NCBI GenBank assembly: GCA_947462535.1
Contig: CANHPN010000004.1
Location: forward strand, 22,765 to 86,764
Length of the DNA stretch: 64,000 nucleotides
Direction: 5' to 3'
Source of the DNA: Akkermansiaceae bacterium
GTDB taxonomy: Bacteria > Verrucomicrobiota > Verrucomicrobiia > Verrucomicrobiales > Akkermansiaceae
The notes below the pieces were generated by a model that was given only the letters and a program-made list of their open reading frames with translations, was not told the DNA's origin and did not search any database. This document shows positions 56,463-64,000 of this stretch, one piece after another (the first letter of the stretch is position 1; each line of letters begins with the position of its first letter). A program made the position numbers and the translations under genes.

Positions 56463-59400
56463 CTAAGCTTGGAAATACCGCACCCCCGCCGTGAAGATCG
56501 GTTGGTGTTTTTCGCCGGGGATGTTTTTGGCGACCCTGGAGCCGGCGCGTTCGCTGTGGCCCATCTTGCCGAGGACGCGGCCGCAGGGGGAGGTGATGCC
56601 TTCGATGGCGGCTAGCGAGCCGTTCGGGTTGATGGCGATGTCCATGGAGCGAACGCCGTCCGCATCGCAGTATTGCGTGGCGATCTGGCCGGTGGCGGCG
56701 AGCGAGGCGATGATTTCCGGGCTGGCGTAGAAGCGGCCTTCGCCGTGGGAGAACGGGATGGCGTGGATGTCACCGGGCTCGTTGTTAGAAAGCCATGGTG
56801 AAAGGGTGCTGACAATGCGGGTTTTCGCGTAGCAGGAGATGTGGCGACCGATGGCGTTGTGAACGAGTGTTGGCGCTTCGGCGTGGGCGTCGCGGATCTC
56901 GCCGTAGGGGACTAGTCCGGTTTTGACGAGGGCCTGGAAGCCGTTGCAAATGCCGAGGATCAGGCCGTCGCGATTTTGCAACAGGTCCATGATCGCGTCC
57001 GCCACGCGCGGGCTGCGGATGATGGTGGCGATGAATTTCGCGGAGCCGTCCGGTTCGTCGCCCGCGCTGAAGCCGCCGGGGAACATCAGGATTTGCGAGC
57101 TGCGGATTTGCGCGGCGAGCGTGGCGAGGGATTCCTCGATGTGTCTGGCGGATAGATTCCGGAACACCAGGATCTCCGCATCCGCTCCGGCCTCGCGGAA
57201 GGCTTTAGCGGAATCGTATTCGCTGTTGGTGCCGGGGAAGCTGGGGATGATGACTTTGGGTCGGATTGACGATTGATGATTGTTGATTTTGGATTTTTGA
57301 TTGGACGAGAAGAGTGGGACATCAAGGATCTCCAATCCTTGATCCTCGATCTCTTCACGGGTCGGATAGATCGGCTCGAGCGTACGGGTCCAGGTATCCT
57401 GGAGTTCCGCGAGGGTGTGGGCCTCGCTGTTGAGAACAAGCGTGCCGACCTCGGTGGTGTGGCCGATTTCCAGCGAATTAAACTCTGCCGGCAGCGGTTC
57501 GGTGTGCTCGATGAGGAAGGAGAAGTAGCGTTCGCGCGCGAGGTCGAGGGAGGTGTTGATCTCCGCGCCGATGTGATTTCCGAATGCCATTTTCGCGAGC
57601 GCCGCGGCGATGCCGACTTGGCCGATGTGGTGGAGCGCGAGGATGCGGCCTTCCACGTTCAGCTCATGCAGCGCGGCGGCGACTCGCTTGAGCCCGGTGA
57701 AATCCGGGAGTTGATCCGCATCGCGGGAAATTTCCACCAGCGAGACCGTCGAGCCTGCTTGTTTGAACTCGGGCGAGAGCGCGAGGCTGGCTTTGCCCGG
57801 CGCGAGGGCGAAGGAGACGAGCGTCGGCGGGACGTCGAGCTCGTTGAAGGAGCCGGACATCGAGTCCTTGCCACCGATGGCGGCGAGGCGGAGCGAATGC
57901 TGCGCCTGATAGGCTCCGAGCAGTGCGGCGAACGGCAGGCCCCAGCGGGTGGCGTCGTTGCCGAGCTTGGGGAAATATTCCTGGAGTGTTAGACGAATGT
58001 CGGAGAGCCGGGCACCGGCGGCGACGGCTTTGCAGACGGATTCGGTGACGGCGTAAAGTGCGCCGTGGAAGGGCGACCACGACGAGATTTCCGGGTTGAA
58101 GCCCCAGCTCATATAGGTGCAGACGTCGGTGTCGCCTTCCAGCAGTGGAAGCTTGGCGACCATAGCGTCGGGTGGCGTGAGTTGGCGGTCGCCGCCGAAG
58201 GGCCACAGCACGGTACCCGCGCCGACGGAGCCGTCGAAGATCTCGCCGAGGCCTTTTTGGGAGCAGGTGTTGAGGGAAGATAAGTGATCGGTGATCAGTG
58301 GGCTGTGATCAGCGAAGAGGGCTTGGCGGTTGGAAACCGCCGCCACGTGGACTTTGGCAGTCTGTTGGACGCCGTTGGTGTCGAGGAAGGCGCGGGAGAG
58401 GTTGACGATGGTTTTGCCGCGCCAGGTCATGACGAGGCGGCCGCTGTCGGTGACGTTGGCGACGTGACTGCACTCGAGGTTTTCCTTGTCGGATTCGTTG
58501 ATGAAATAATCGATCTCGGATGGATCGACGCAGATCGCCATGCGTTCTTGGGATTCGGAAATCGCGAGTTCGGTGCCGTCGAGGCCGTCGTATTTCTTGG
58601 AAACGGCGTCGAGGTTGATTTCTAACGATGGCGCGATTTCACCGATGGCGACGGAGATGCCGCCGGCACCGAAGTCGTTGCAGATTTTGATTTTGCGGGT
58701 GAGCTCCGGGTTGCGGAACAGGCGCTGGATCTTGCGCTCGGTGGGGGCGTCGCCCTTCTGGACTTCTGCGGAGTTTTCCAGCGCGGTGTCGGTGTGTTCT
58801 TTCGACGAGCCCGTCGCGCCGCCGACGCCGTCGCGGCCGGTGCGGCCGCCGATGAGCAGGATGACATCGCCGGGGGAAGGGGAGCCGCGGAACACGTGGG
58901 AGCGCGGGACGGCGGAGACGACCGCGCCGATTTCCAGGCGCTTGGCGACGTAGCCGGGGTGATAGACCTCCGCGACCTGGCCGGTGGCGAGGCCGATCTG
59001 GTTGCCGTATGACGAGTAACCCTTTGCGGCGACCTGGCAGATTTTTTTCTGCGGGAGCTTGCCGGGCAGCGTTTCGGCAAATGGCGTGCGCGGGTCGCCG
59101 GCACCGGTGACGCGCATCGCCTGATAGACGTAGGAGCGACCGGAAAGCGGGTCGCGGATGCAGCCGCCGAGGCAGGTGGCGGCGCCGCCGAACGGCTCGA
59201 TCTCGGTGGGGTGGTTGTGGGTCTCGTTTTTGAACATCACCAGCCACTCTTCTTCCGGGCGGTCGTCGATGGAAACCGGGACGACGATGGAGGCGGCGTT
59301 GACCTCCTCGGAGACTTCGAGGTTGTCGAGCTCGCCGGATTTTTTCAGCTCGCGCATGCCGATGAGGGCGATGTCCATGAGCGTGACCGGCTTGTCCTCG

Positions 59401-60167
59401 CGGCCGAGCGCGATGCGGGTTTCCTGATAGTTCTGCCAGGCTCGCTGGACCGGTCCGGTGTTTTCGCCGAAGGTGACCTCGTCGATCCTGGTGAGGAAAG
59501 TCGTGTGACGGCAGTGGTCGGACCAGTAGGTGTCGAGCATGCGGAGCTCGGTGAGGCTCGGGTCGCGCTTTTCCTCGTCGCGGAAATAGGCTTGGCAGAA
59601 TGTGACGTCCTCGGCGGACATCGCGAGTCCGAGCTCGGCGCGGAGGGTGGCGGGGTTTTGGGTGGCGAAGCCGGTGAGGATGGCGACGTCGGGCGGGGAA
59701 ATGGGTTCGTGGCGACCGGTGATCGCCGCCACGGGGACTTCGTGGGAGTCCACGGCGTTGATGACGAAATTCTTGATGCGGGTGATTTCGTCGGCGGAAA
59801 AGGTGCCGGTGAGGACGATGACTTTGGCGGAGAACACGGTGGGGCGCTCCTTGCCGGTCAGGATCTGGACGCACTGCGCGGCGGAATCGGCGCGCTGGTC
59901 GAACTGGCCGGGGAGAAACTCGACGGCGAATGCGGTTTCTTGGTCCCCGATGGAGAGGGTTTCGGAAAGGGAATCCACCTGTGGTTCGGACAGGATCAGG
60001 CGCGCGGCGGAGTTGAACTCCTCATCGGTAAGTCCATCGATGTCATAGCGTTGGACGATGCGGATGCTGGTCAGGCCGGGAAGGACGAGGGACTCTTGGA
60101 GGTCGTGCAGAAGGTGGCGGGCGTCGGCGTTGTGTCCGGCTTTTTTTTCGACGAAAATGCGATTCAT
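56463..60167 (-). CDS. purL: Phosphoribosylformylglycinamidine synthase, PurL-PurQ fusion
   Basis: The protein has 1234 residues and makes FGAM in purine synthesis. Blocks in order: TYWSDHCRHTTF, NETHNHPTEIEPFGGAATCLGG, GGRTGRDGVGGATGSS, NDFGAGGISVAIGEIAP, GGKDSMSGSF, and a class I glutaminase domain (PSFPGTNSEYDSAKAF, LGICNGFQALVKTG with nucleophile Cys, IPFSHGEGRFYA with His). Three stretches in variable positions look like DNA repeats read as protein: residues about 145-153, 605-628 and 954-968. All keep the frame. The conserved catalytic motifs are intact, so the gene is presumably functional. Confidence 0.95.
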   Translation of the reverse strand: MNRIFVEKKAGHNADARHLLHDLQESLVLPGLTSIRIVQRYDIDGLTDEEFNSAARLILSEPQVDSLSETLSIGDQETAFAVEFLPGQFDQRADSAAQCVQILTGKERPTVFSAKVIVLTGTFSADEITRIKNFVINAVDSHEVPVAAITGRHEPISPPDVAILTGFATQNPATLRAELGLAMSAEDVTFCQAYFRDEEKRDPSLTELRMLDTYWSDHCRHTTFLTRIDEVTFGENTGPVQRAWQNYQETRIALGREDKPVTLMDIALIGMRELKKSGELDNLEVSEEVNAASIVVPVSIDDRPEEEWLVMFKNETHNHPTEIEPFGGAATCLGGCIRDPLSGRSYVYQAMRVTGAGDPRTPFAETLPGKLPQKKICQVAAKGYSSYGNQIGLATGQVAEVYHPGYVAKRLEIGAVVSAVPRSHVFRGSPSPGDVILLIGGRTGRDGVGGATGSSKEHTDTALENSAEVQKGDAPTERKIQRLFRNPELTRKIKICNDFGAGGISVAIGEIAPSLEINLDAVSKKYDGLDGTELAISESQERMAICVDPSEIDYFINESDKENLECSHVANVTDSGRLVMTWRGKTIVNLSRAFLDTNGVQQTAKVHVAAVSNRQALFADHSPLITDHLSSLNTCSQKGLGEIFDGSVGAGTVLWPFGGDRQLTPPDAMVAKLPLLEGDTDVCTYMSWGFNPEISSWSPFHGALYAVTESVCKAVAAGARLSDIRLTLQEYFPKLGNDATRWGLPFAALLGAYQAQHSLRLAAIGGKDSMSGSFNELDVPPTLVSFALAPGKASLALSPEFKQAGSTVSLVEISRDADQLPDFTGLKRVAAALHELNVEGRILALHHIGQVGIAAALAKMAFGNHIGAEINTSLDLARERYFSFLIEHTEPLPAEFNSLEIGHTTEVGTLVLNSEAHTLAELQDTWTRTLEPIYPTREEIEDQGLEILDVPLFSSNQKSKINNHQSSIRPKVIIPSFPGTNSEYDSAKAFREAGADAEILVFRNLSARHIEESLATLAAQIRSSQILMFPGGFSAGDEPDGSAKFIATIIRSPRVADAIMDLLQNRDGLILGICNGFQALVKTGLVPYGEIRDAHAEAPTLVHNAIGRHISCYAKTRIVSTLSPWLSNNEPGDIHAIPFSHGEGRFYASPEIIASLAATGQIATQYCDADGVRSMDIAINPNGSLAAIEGITSPCGRVLGKMGHSERAGSRVAKNIPGEKHQPIFTAGVRYFQA
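57265..57304. repeat. AT-rich GATT repeat inside purL
   Basis: Five or six near-copies of a GATTGAT/GATTTTT unit form a 40-base AT-rich tract in otherwise GC-rich DNA. It encodes the linker NQKSKINNHQSSI between the PurL and PurQ domains. Confidence 0.65.
58275..58347. repeat. GTGATC direct repeats plus GGCGGTT palindrome inside purL
   Basis: At 58284-58312 GTGATC occurs three times, encoding DHSPLITDH. Adjacent 58320-58347 is the palindromic repeat also found between ppdK and its terminator (21247-21274), with about 25 of 28 bases identical, here encoding HVAAVSNRQA. Confidence 0.7.
59708..59733. repeat. GGCGACC palindromic repeat inside purL
   Basis: GTGGCGACCGGTGATCGCC is a copy of the intergenic repeat at 43540-43570, with about 21 of 24 bases identical. 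On the coding strand it reads VAAITGRHE near PurL residue 150, in a variable loop region. Confidence 0.65.
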
Positions 60168-60248
60168 GGGAGCGGTGAGCGACAGAGCTTTAGAAAGCGC
60201 TGGATGCTAGGACGCAGGACCGCGAGCGCAAGCGGAATGGGCCGCGGA

Positions 60249-61442
60249 TCAAATCGAGCGGCTGAGCGCTTGCTGATGCAGCAACTCCAAGTCCGCCGCC
60301 GGGATCGGCGTGGGATCGGGATATTCGAAAATTTCGCCTTCGAAATTCCGCAGGGTGACTTTCCCGGACGCGGTATCCACCACGTAATTCGGGTTGATCG
60401 GGATTTTCCCGCCGCCGCCCGGACCGTCGATGACGAGCTGGGGAATCGCGTAGCCGGTGGTGTGGCCGCGCAGGCCTTCGATAATCGCCACGCCTTCCGC
60501 GACCGGCGTTCTGAGGTGAGACGAGCCGGTGATGAGGTCGCACTGGTAGAGATAATACGGCTTTACCCGGCACATCAGCAGCTTCTGGACGAGCGCTTTC
60601 TGGACTTCCACGCTGTCGTTCACGCCGCGGAGCATCACGCTTTGGTTGCCGAGCGGGATGCCGGCGTCGGCGAGGCGGGCGAGGGCATCGCGGACTTCGG
60701 TGGTCAGCTCGCGGGGGTGATTGGTGTGGATGGAAATGAACAGCGGGTGGTGTTTTTTCAACATTGCGCACAGCTCCGGCGTGATCCGCTGCGGCAGGAA
60801 AATGGGAATCCGCGAGCCGATGCGGATGAACTGGAGGTGCGGGATGGACCGCAGGCGGGTGAGGATTTTATCCAGCCGGTCGTCTGAAAAGAGCAGGGGG
60901 TCGCCGCCGGAAAGCAGGACGTCGCGGATTTCGGTGTGTTTTTCAAGGTATTTGAATGCCGGTTCCCACTGGGTTTCAAGGTGTTGCTCGCCGACGCCGG
61001 AGACGACCCGAGAGCGGGTGCAGTAGCGGCAATACGACGCGCAGCGGTCGGTGACGAGGAAGAGCACGCGGTCCGGGTAGCGGTGGACGAGGCCGGGAAC
61101 CGGCATGTGGGAATCCTCGCCGCAGGGATCGGCCATTTCCTCCGGCGCGTTCCAGCCTTCCTCGATGCGCGGAATCACCTGGCGGCGGATCGGGCAATCC
61201 GGGTCATCGCGGTCGATGAGATTGAAAAAGTGCGGGGTGATCGACATCGCCAGCTTGGTGCCGGCAAGCAAAACGCCGGCGCGCTCCTCGTCGCTAAGAT
61301 TGAGCCGCGATTCGAGGTCCGCGAGGGAATCGACGCGATTTCTGAGCTGCCAGCGGTGGTCATCCCAGTGGTCCGTGGCTTCGTCCGACCAATAGCCGGG
61401 GGCGTGGGAAATGAATGCCGCGTCAAGGTCGGTAGGGTGCAT
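60249..61442 (-). CDS. kamA: KamA family radical SAM aminomutase (lysine 2,3-aminomutase-like)
   Basis: The protein has 397 residues. The radical SAM cluster motif is CASYCRYC, followed by TRSRVV. LLSGGDPLLFSDDRLDKIL and HTNHPRELT follow. The PLP-binding Lys lies in PGGGGKIP near residue 350. The family interconverts alpha- and beta-lysine; some members (EpmB) modify EF-P through beta-lysine. The length of nearly 400 residues with extended N-terminus fits lysine 2,3-aminomutase better than EpmB. No lysine-fermentation or ablB acetyltransferase gene is adjacent. Confidence 0.9.
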   Translation of the reverse strand: MHPTDLDAAFISHAPGYWSDEATDHWDDHRWQLRNRVDSLADLESRLNLSDEERAGVLLAGTKLAMSITPHFFNLIDRDDPDCPIRRQVIPRIEEGWNAPEEMADPCGEDSHMPVPGLVHRYPDRVLFLVTDRCASYCRYCTRSRVVSGVGEQHLETQWEPAFKYLEKHTEIRDVLLSGGDPLLFSDDRLDKILTRLRSIPHLQFIRIGSRIPIFLPQRITPELCAMLKKHHPLFISIHTNHPRELTTEVRDALARLADAGIPLGNQSVMLRGVNDSVEVQKALVQKLLMCRVKPYYLYQCDLITGSSHLRTPVAEGVAIIEGLRGHTTGYAIPQLVIDGPGGGGKIPINPNYVVDTASGKVTLRNFEGEIFEYPDPTPIPAADLELLHQQALSRSI

Positions 61443-61539
61443 GGAGAGTGGGGAGGAATCAGGCGGGAATCACCCGGCGATTTCGTGTGAGGATTAGATT
61501 TTGGACCGCATCGGGATTTCTGCAACCGGGAATCTGGAT

Positions 61540-62442
61540 CTACTTGGCGGCGCAGCGGCGGATCAACTCGATCAGGCGGCCGGTGGCGGCGGCCACGGTC
61601 GGGGCGAACGGCAGCTTTTCGTCGGCTTCGTCGGGGAGCAGCAGCGGGCGGGTCGCGACGCGGATGGCGGGCAAGTTCATTTCAAAAAGCGTGCTGGCCA
61701 AGTCCGTGTCTTCCCCGAGGCAAACGACTTCCGCGCCGTAAACCGCTCCGAGGCCGGAGACGAGATTGAGCGGCGCGGCGGTGGTGTCGCGGGAGCTCAG
61801 CCACAGCGGTTCGCCCGCGCCCATCGACTCGATGCAGAGGATGGCCTTGGGCGATTTCGCGAGTTCGGCAAATTTCGCGGCAGTCTCGACGACCGGCGAT
61901 TCCAGATCGTTCGCGTGGGGCAGGAAGGCGAAATGCACGGGGAAATTCGGCTTGTCGCGGGCGAGCGCCTGGGCGGCGGCGAGAGTGGCGGCGAGGCCGG
62001 TGGCGTTTCCCTCGGCACCCCGCGATCCGACCCGGCTGTCGTAGGAGGTGAGCACCCAGACGGCGGGGGCTTGCGGATTTTTTCCGGCGAGGGTGACTTG
62101 GAGAATCGGCCACTTCCCCGGGCCGTTAGTGCGGCGGACCGGGTAGCCGGTGTTCGACGGGCCGAGCAAGCCCTCGATCATCGAGGCGGTGCGGGAAAGA
62201 TTCGCGGCGGCGGTTTCCGAGGACGCGTTCCGCTCGCCGATGACTTCGACGATTTTCCGCAAATCATCCGCAAGCAGGGGAGCTGAGACGGCTTGGACGA
62301 ACCGCTCCTGCTCGACAAGCGCCTGCTTTTTCTCCCTGTGGAAATAATACCAGAGCGCGCCGACACCGGATGCGACCAGCCACAGCGGCATTAAAACGAG
62401 CAGGAAGATGACCCACGGCGAGCGGCGTTTCGGAGTGTCCAT
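61540..62442 (-). CDS. M28-like membrane-anchored protein with degenerate metal site
   Basis: The protein has 300 residues. A single N-terminal transmembrane helix (WVIFLLVLMPLWLVASGVGALWYYF) suggests anchoring with the rest outside. The fold pattern is that of M28 aminopeptidases: VWVLTSYDSRVGSRGAEGNATGLA parallels the usual HYDS...GADDNASG, but His is replaced in TSYDS and the metal-bridging Asp in AEGN. LCIESMGAG sits at the later ligand position. It is probably non-catalytic or altered. It lies 1 bp from pssA, likely one operon. Confidence 0.72.
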   Translation of the reverse strand: MDTPKRRSPWVIFLLVLMPLWLVASGVGALWYYFHREKKQALVEQERFVQAVSAPLLADDLRKIVEVIGERNASSETAAANLSRTASMIEGLLGPSNTGYPVRRTNGPGKWPILQVTLAGKNPQAPAVWVLTSYDSRVGSRGAEGNATGLAATLAAAQALARDKPNFPVHFAFLPHANDLESPVVETAAKFAELAKSPKAILCIESMGAGEPLWLSSRDTTAAPLNLVSGLGAVYGAEVVCLGEDTDLASTLFEMNLPAIRVATRPLLLPDEADEKLPFAPTVAAATGRLIELIRRCAAK

Positions 62443-62443
62443 G

Positions 62444-63322
62444 CTAGACTTCTTTTCTCGATTCAGAGGGCGCGGATTCGTCCTCGCCGTCGGTTTCCAC
62501 CTCGATTTCCTTTCTCAAACGCTGGGAAATCCACGGCCGGATCATTCCATAAAGCAGATAGATGCTGAACAGCACCACCGGCATCACGTAGCGGAACTGC
62601 ACGGTGACGTAGATGACCAGCACGGCGATGACGATGGCGCCGAAGGTGCCGCGGGTCCGGAAGCCGACTTTCTTGAAGCTCGGGTAGCGGATGTCGCTGA
62701 TCATCAGCAGCGAAAGCCCCAGCATCGCGCCTGCCAGAATGTATTTCCACATCCCGAGCTCGTGGTCGTTCTTGTAAAGGTCGATGAGCAGGAAGGTCAG
62801 CGAGGCGATGAAGCCGGCGGCCATCGGGATCGGCAGGCCGCGGAAATCGGTGGAAGCGCCGGGTTTTTTCGGTAGGGCGGCGAGGCAGTTGAACCGCGCC
62901 AGCCGCATGGCGCCGCAGACCAGATAGATCAGGGCGATCGCCCAGCCGGTGTTGCCGAGCGGGAAAAGCACCGCGCGGGAAAGCAGCATCGCCGGAGCCA
63001 TGCCGAATGAGATGATGTCGGCGAGCGAGTCGAACTGCTGGCCGAAGGGCGATTCCTGGCCGCCGAGCCGCGCCAGCCGGCCGTCGAGAAGGTCGAACAG
63101 GCAGGAGCCGAAAATCAGCAGGATCGCGTATTCATAATAGCGCTTGGAGATTTCGTAATACTCCTTGTCGGGCAGTTTGACCTCGCCGGATCTTCTCTGC
63201 ACCTCGATGAGCCCGACGACGATCATCACCACGGCGAAAAATCCGCAGGCCAGATTCAGAGCCGTCATCAAATTCGGCAAAAAGTAGATTTTCGGTTCGT
63301 CCGGATCGCGTTCCCTCGGCAT
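62444..63322 (-). CDS. pssA: CDP-diacylglycerol--serine O-phosphatidyltransferase
   Basis: The protein has 292 residues and makes phosphatidylserine, the precursor of phosphatidylethanolamine. The CDP-alcohol phosphotransferase motif DGxxAR(x8)GxxxDxxxD is complete, starting at DGRLARLGG and ending FDSLAD. About eight hydrophobic helices are visible, with a short charged N-terminus and a Glu-rich C-terminal tail. No psd gene is adjacent. Confidence 0.94.
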   Translation of the reverse strand: MPRERDPDEPKIYFLPNLMTALNLACGFFAVVMIVVGLIEVQRRSGEVKLPDKEYYEISKRYYEYAILLIFGSCLFDLLDGRLARLGGQESPFGQQFDSLADIISFGMAPAMLLSRAVLFPLGNTGWAIALIYLVCGAMRLARFNCLAALPKKPGASTDFRGLPIPMAAGFIASLTFLLIDLYKNDHELGMWKYILAGAMLGLSLLMISDIRYPSFKKVGFRTRGTFGAIVIAVLVIYVTVQFRYVMPVVLFSIYLLYGMIRPWISQRLRKEIEVETDGEDESAPSESRKEV

Positions 63323-63470
63323 GCCGGGAGTTTATGTCACCGCTCGCGCGTTGGAAACAGCGTAAAATCGCGGCAATCCGGCGGGCGTGCTTATTGGCGA
63401 GATGACGCGCGGCGCGTGTTTTTGGATTTGAGCGGCTGGATTTCCAAGGCCTCGAGTGTGGCCGTGTATC

Positions 63471-64000
63471 ATGCCGAACCGTGTCTCCAAAATCGCCAGT
63501 TCCCTCAAGCAGATCGGAGAAGTCCAAGTCAGCGATCTCCTCCAACACGACAGCTCCCCGCACCAATGGTGGCCCGGGGAGAAACTCCAGATCCTCGCCC
63601 TGACCATCGACGACGCCACCCGTTTCATCGTCGGGGCGGGCTTCATCGAGGCCGAAACCACCTTCGCCCACCTCGCCCATGTCAGGAAAATCTTCCTCAC
63701 CCACGGTCTTCCCAACGACTTCTACACCGACGGCCTGAGCCTCTTCGGCCACGAATCACGCAAGGCCGGCGACACCGACACCCTCTCCCAGTTCCAACGC
63801 GCCCTCGGCCGCCTCGGCGTCAGCCACCTTGTTGCCAAAGACCCCCAATCCAAAGGCAAGATTGAGCGCCAGTTCGGCTTCTGGCAGAAACGCCTTCCCG
63901 CTCTCTTCGCCATGGAATCGGTCAGTAACAGGGCGCAGGCAAACGAGCTACTCGCCACCCAAATCGACTGGCATCACAAACACCACACCTCCCGCAGCAC
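63471..64000 (+). mobile_element. 5'-truncated DDE transposase (integrase catalytic core; ISNCY/IS481-like), runs off window
   Basis: From ATG 63471 the frame is open to the window edge. It encodes a rve-type core: LLQHDSSPHQWWPGEKL (first Asp), LTIDDATRFIVGAGF, NDFYTDGLSLFG (second Asp) and SKGKIERQFGFWQ (Glu). The usual N-terminal helix-turn-helix of some 100-150 residues is missing: an in-frame stop lies at 63429 and no homology is seen upstream. It is therefore likely a remnant unless the reading begins with a different isoform. The C-terminus and right end are outside the window. Confidence 0.75.

Noticed and set aside
57265..57304. AT-rich repeat tract in purL considered as a frameshift or assembly artefact
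   Set aside because: The frame is kept on both sides and the tract lies exactly at the PurL-PurQ linker, so it is more likely a tolerated insertion.
59211..60887. Plus-strand open frame of about 558 codons spanning the purL and kamA starts
   Set aside because: It crosses two well-supported minus-strand genes and has no domain signature.

Overview
The window looks like chromosome from a high-GC, Gram-negative-type heterotroph of the Verrucomicrobiota, probably Verrucomicrobiales (Luteolibacter/Haloferula-like). This is inferred from gene content: a secreted double-DUF1080 protein, a Cys-type sulfatase, a complete MoxR/Bat operon, pyruvate phosphate dikinase, sigma-54 and a KamA aminomutase. 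No rRNA, tRNA or CRISPR array was seen.

Layout. 1-8.1 kb: DUF1080 protein, folC, sulfatase, M24 peptidase, truB and an NrnA-type DHH phosphoesterase, with remnants of korA and of a trypsin-like protease between them. 8.2-12.8 kb: recQ, an SDR/DUF2867 protein and a GH57 protein. 13.1-21.2 kb: moxR, DUF58, a membrane protein, batA, a batB/TPR fusion, batD and batE, all tightly packed. 21.2-28.1 kb: ppdK with a histone-like N-terminal tail and a large SNF2 helicase; the gap between them may hold a group II intron remnant. 28.2-37.3 kb: DUF3592 protein, subtilase, a secreted CxxCH protein, a class V aminotransferase, dapA (interrupted by one in-frame TAA), panC, dusB, moaA. 37.3-44.3 kb: AGCS symporter, TerC, tandem class II aldolase and TauE/SafE, then decayed genes (ABC exporter, biotin-carrier subunit, methylmalonyl-CoA epimerase).

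44.6-52.0 kb holds the most coherent system: eight co-directional genes with five successive ATGA overlaps. They encode an NTF2-like lipoprotein, a fatty-acid desaturase, an FAD oxidoreductase, DUF1365, a Cfa-type methyltransferase, DUF2062, DUF1295 and a second, different Cfa-like methyltransferase. This looks like a membrane-lipid methylation pathway whose end product cannot be read from sequence. rpoN lies convergent to it. 53.5-55.1 kb: a hipBA-type toxin-antitoxin locus whose hipA is split by what looks like one extra T. 55.3-56.4 kb: glpD and degT remnants joined by a deletion. 56.4-63.3 kb: purL (with in-frame repeat insertions), kamA, an M28-like protein with lost metal ligands, and pssA. 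The window ends in a 5'-truncated DDE transposase.

Two themes cut across the window. At least nine genes are broken or deleted down to 5' or 3' stumps. Several families of short palindromic repeats are scattered between genes, and two of these families also occur in frame inside purL.
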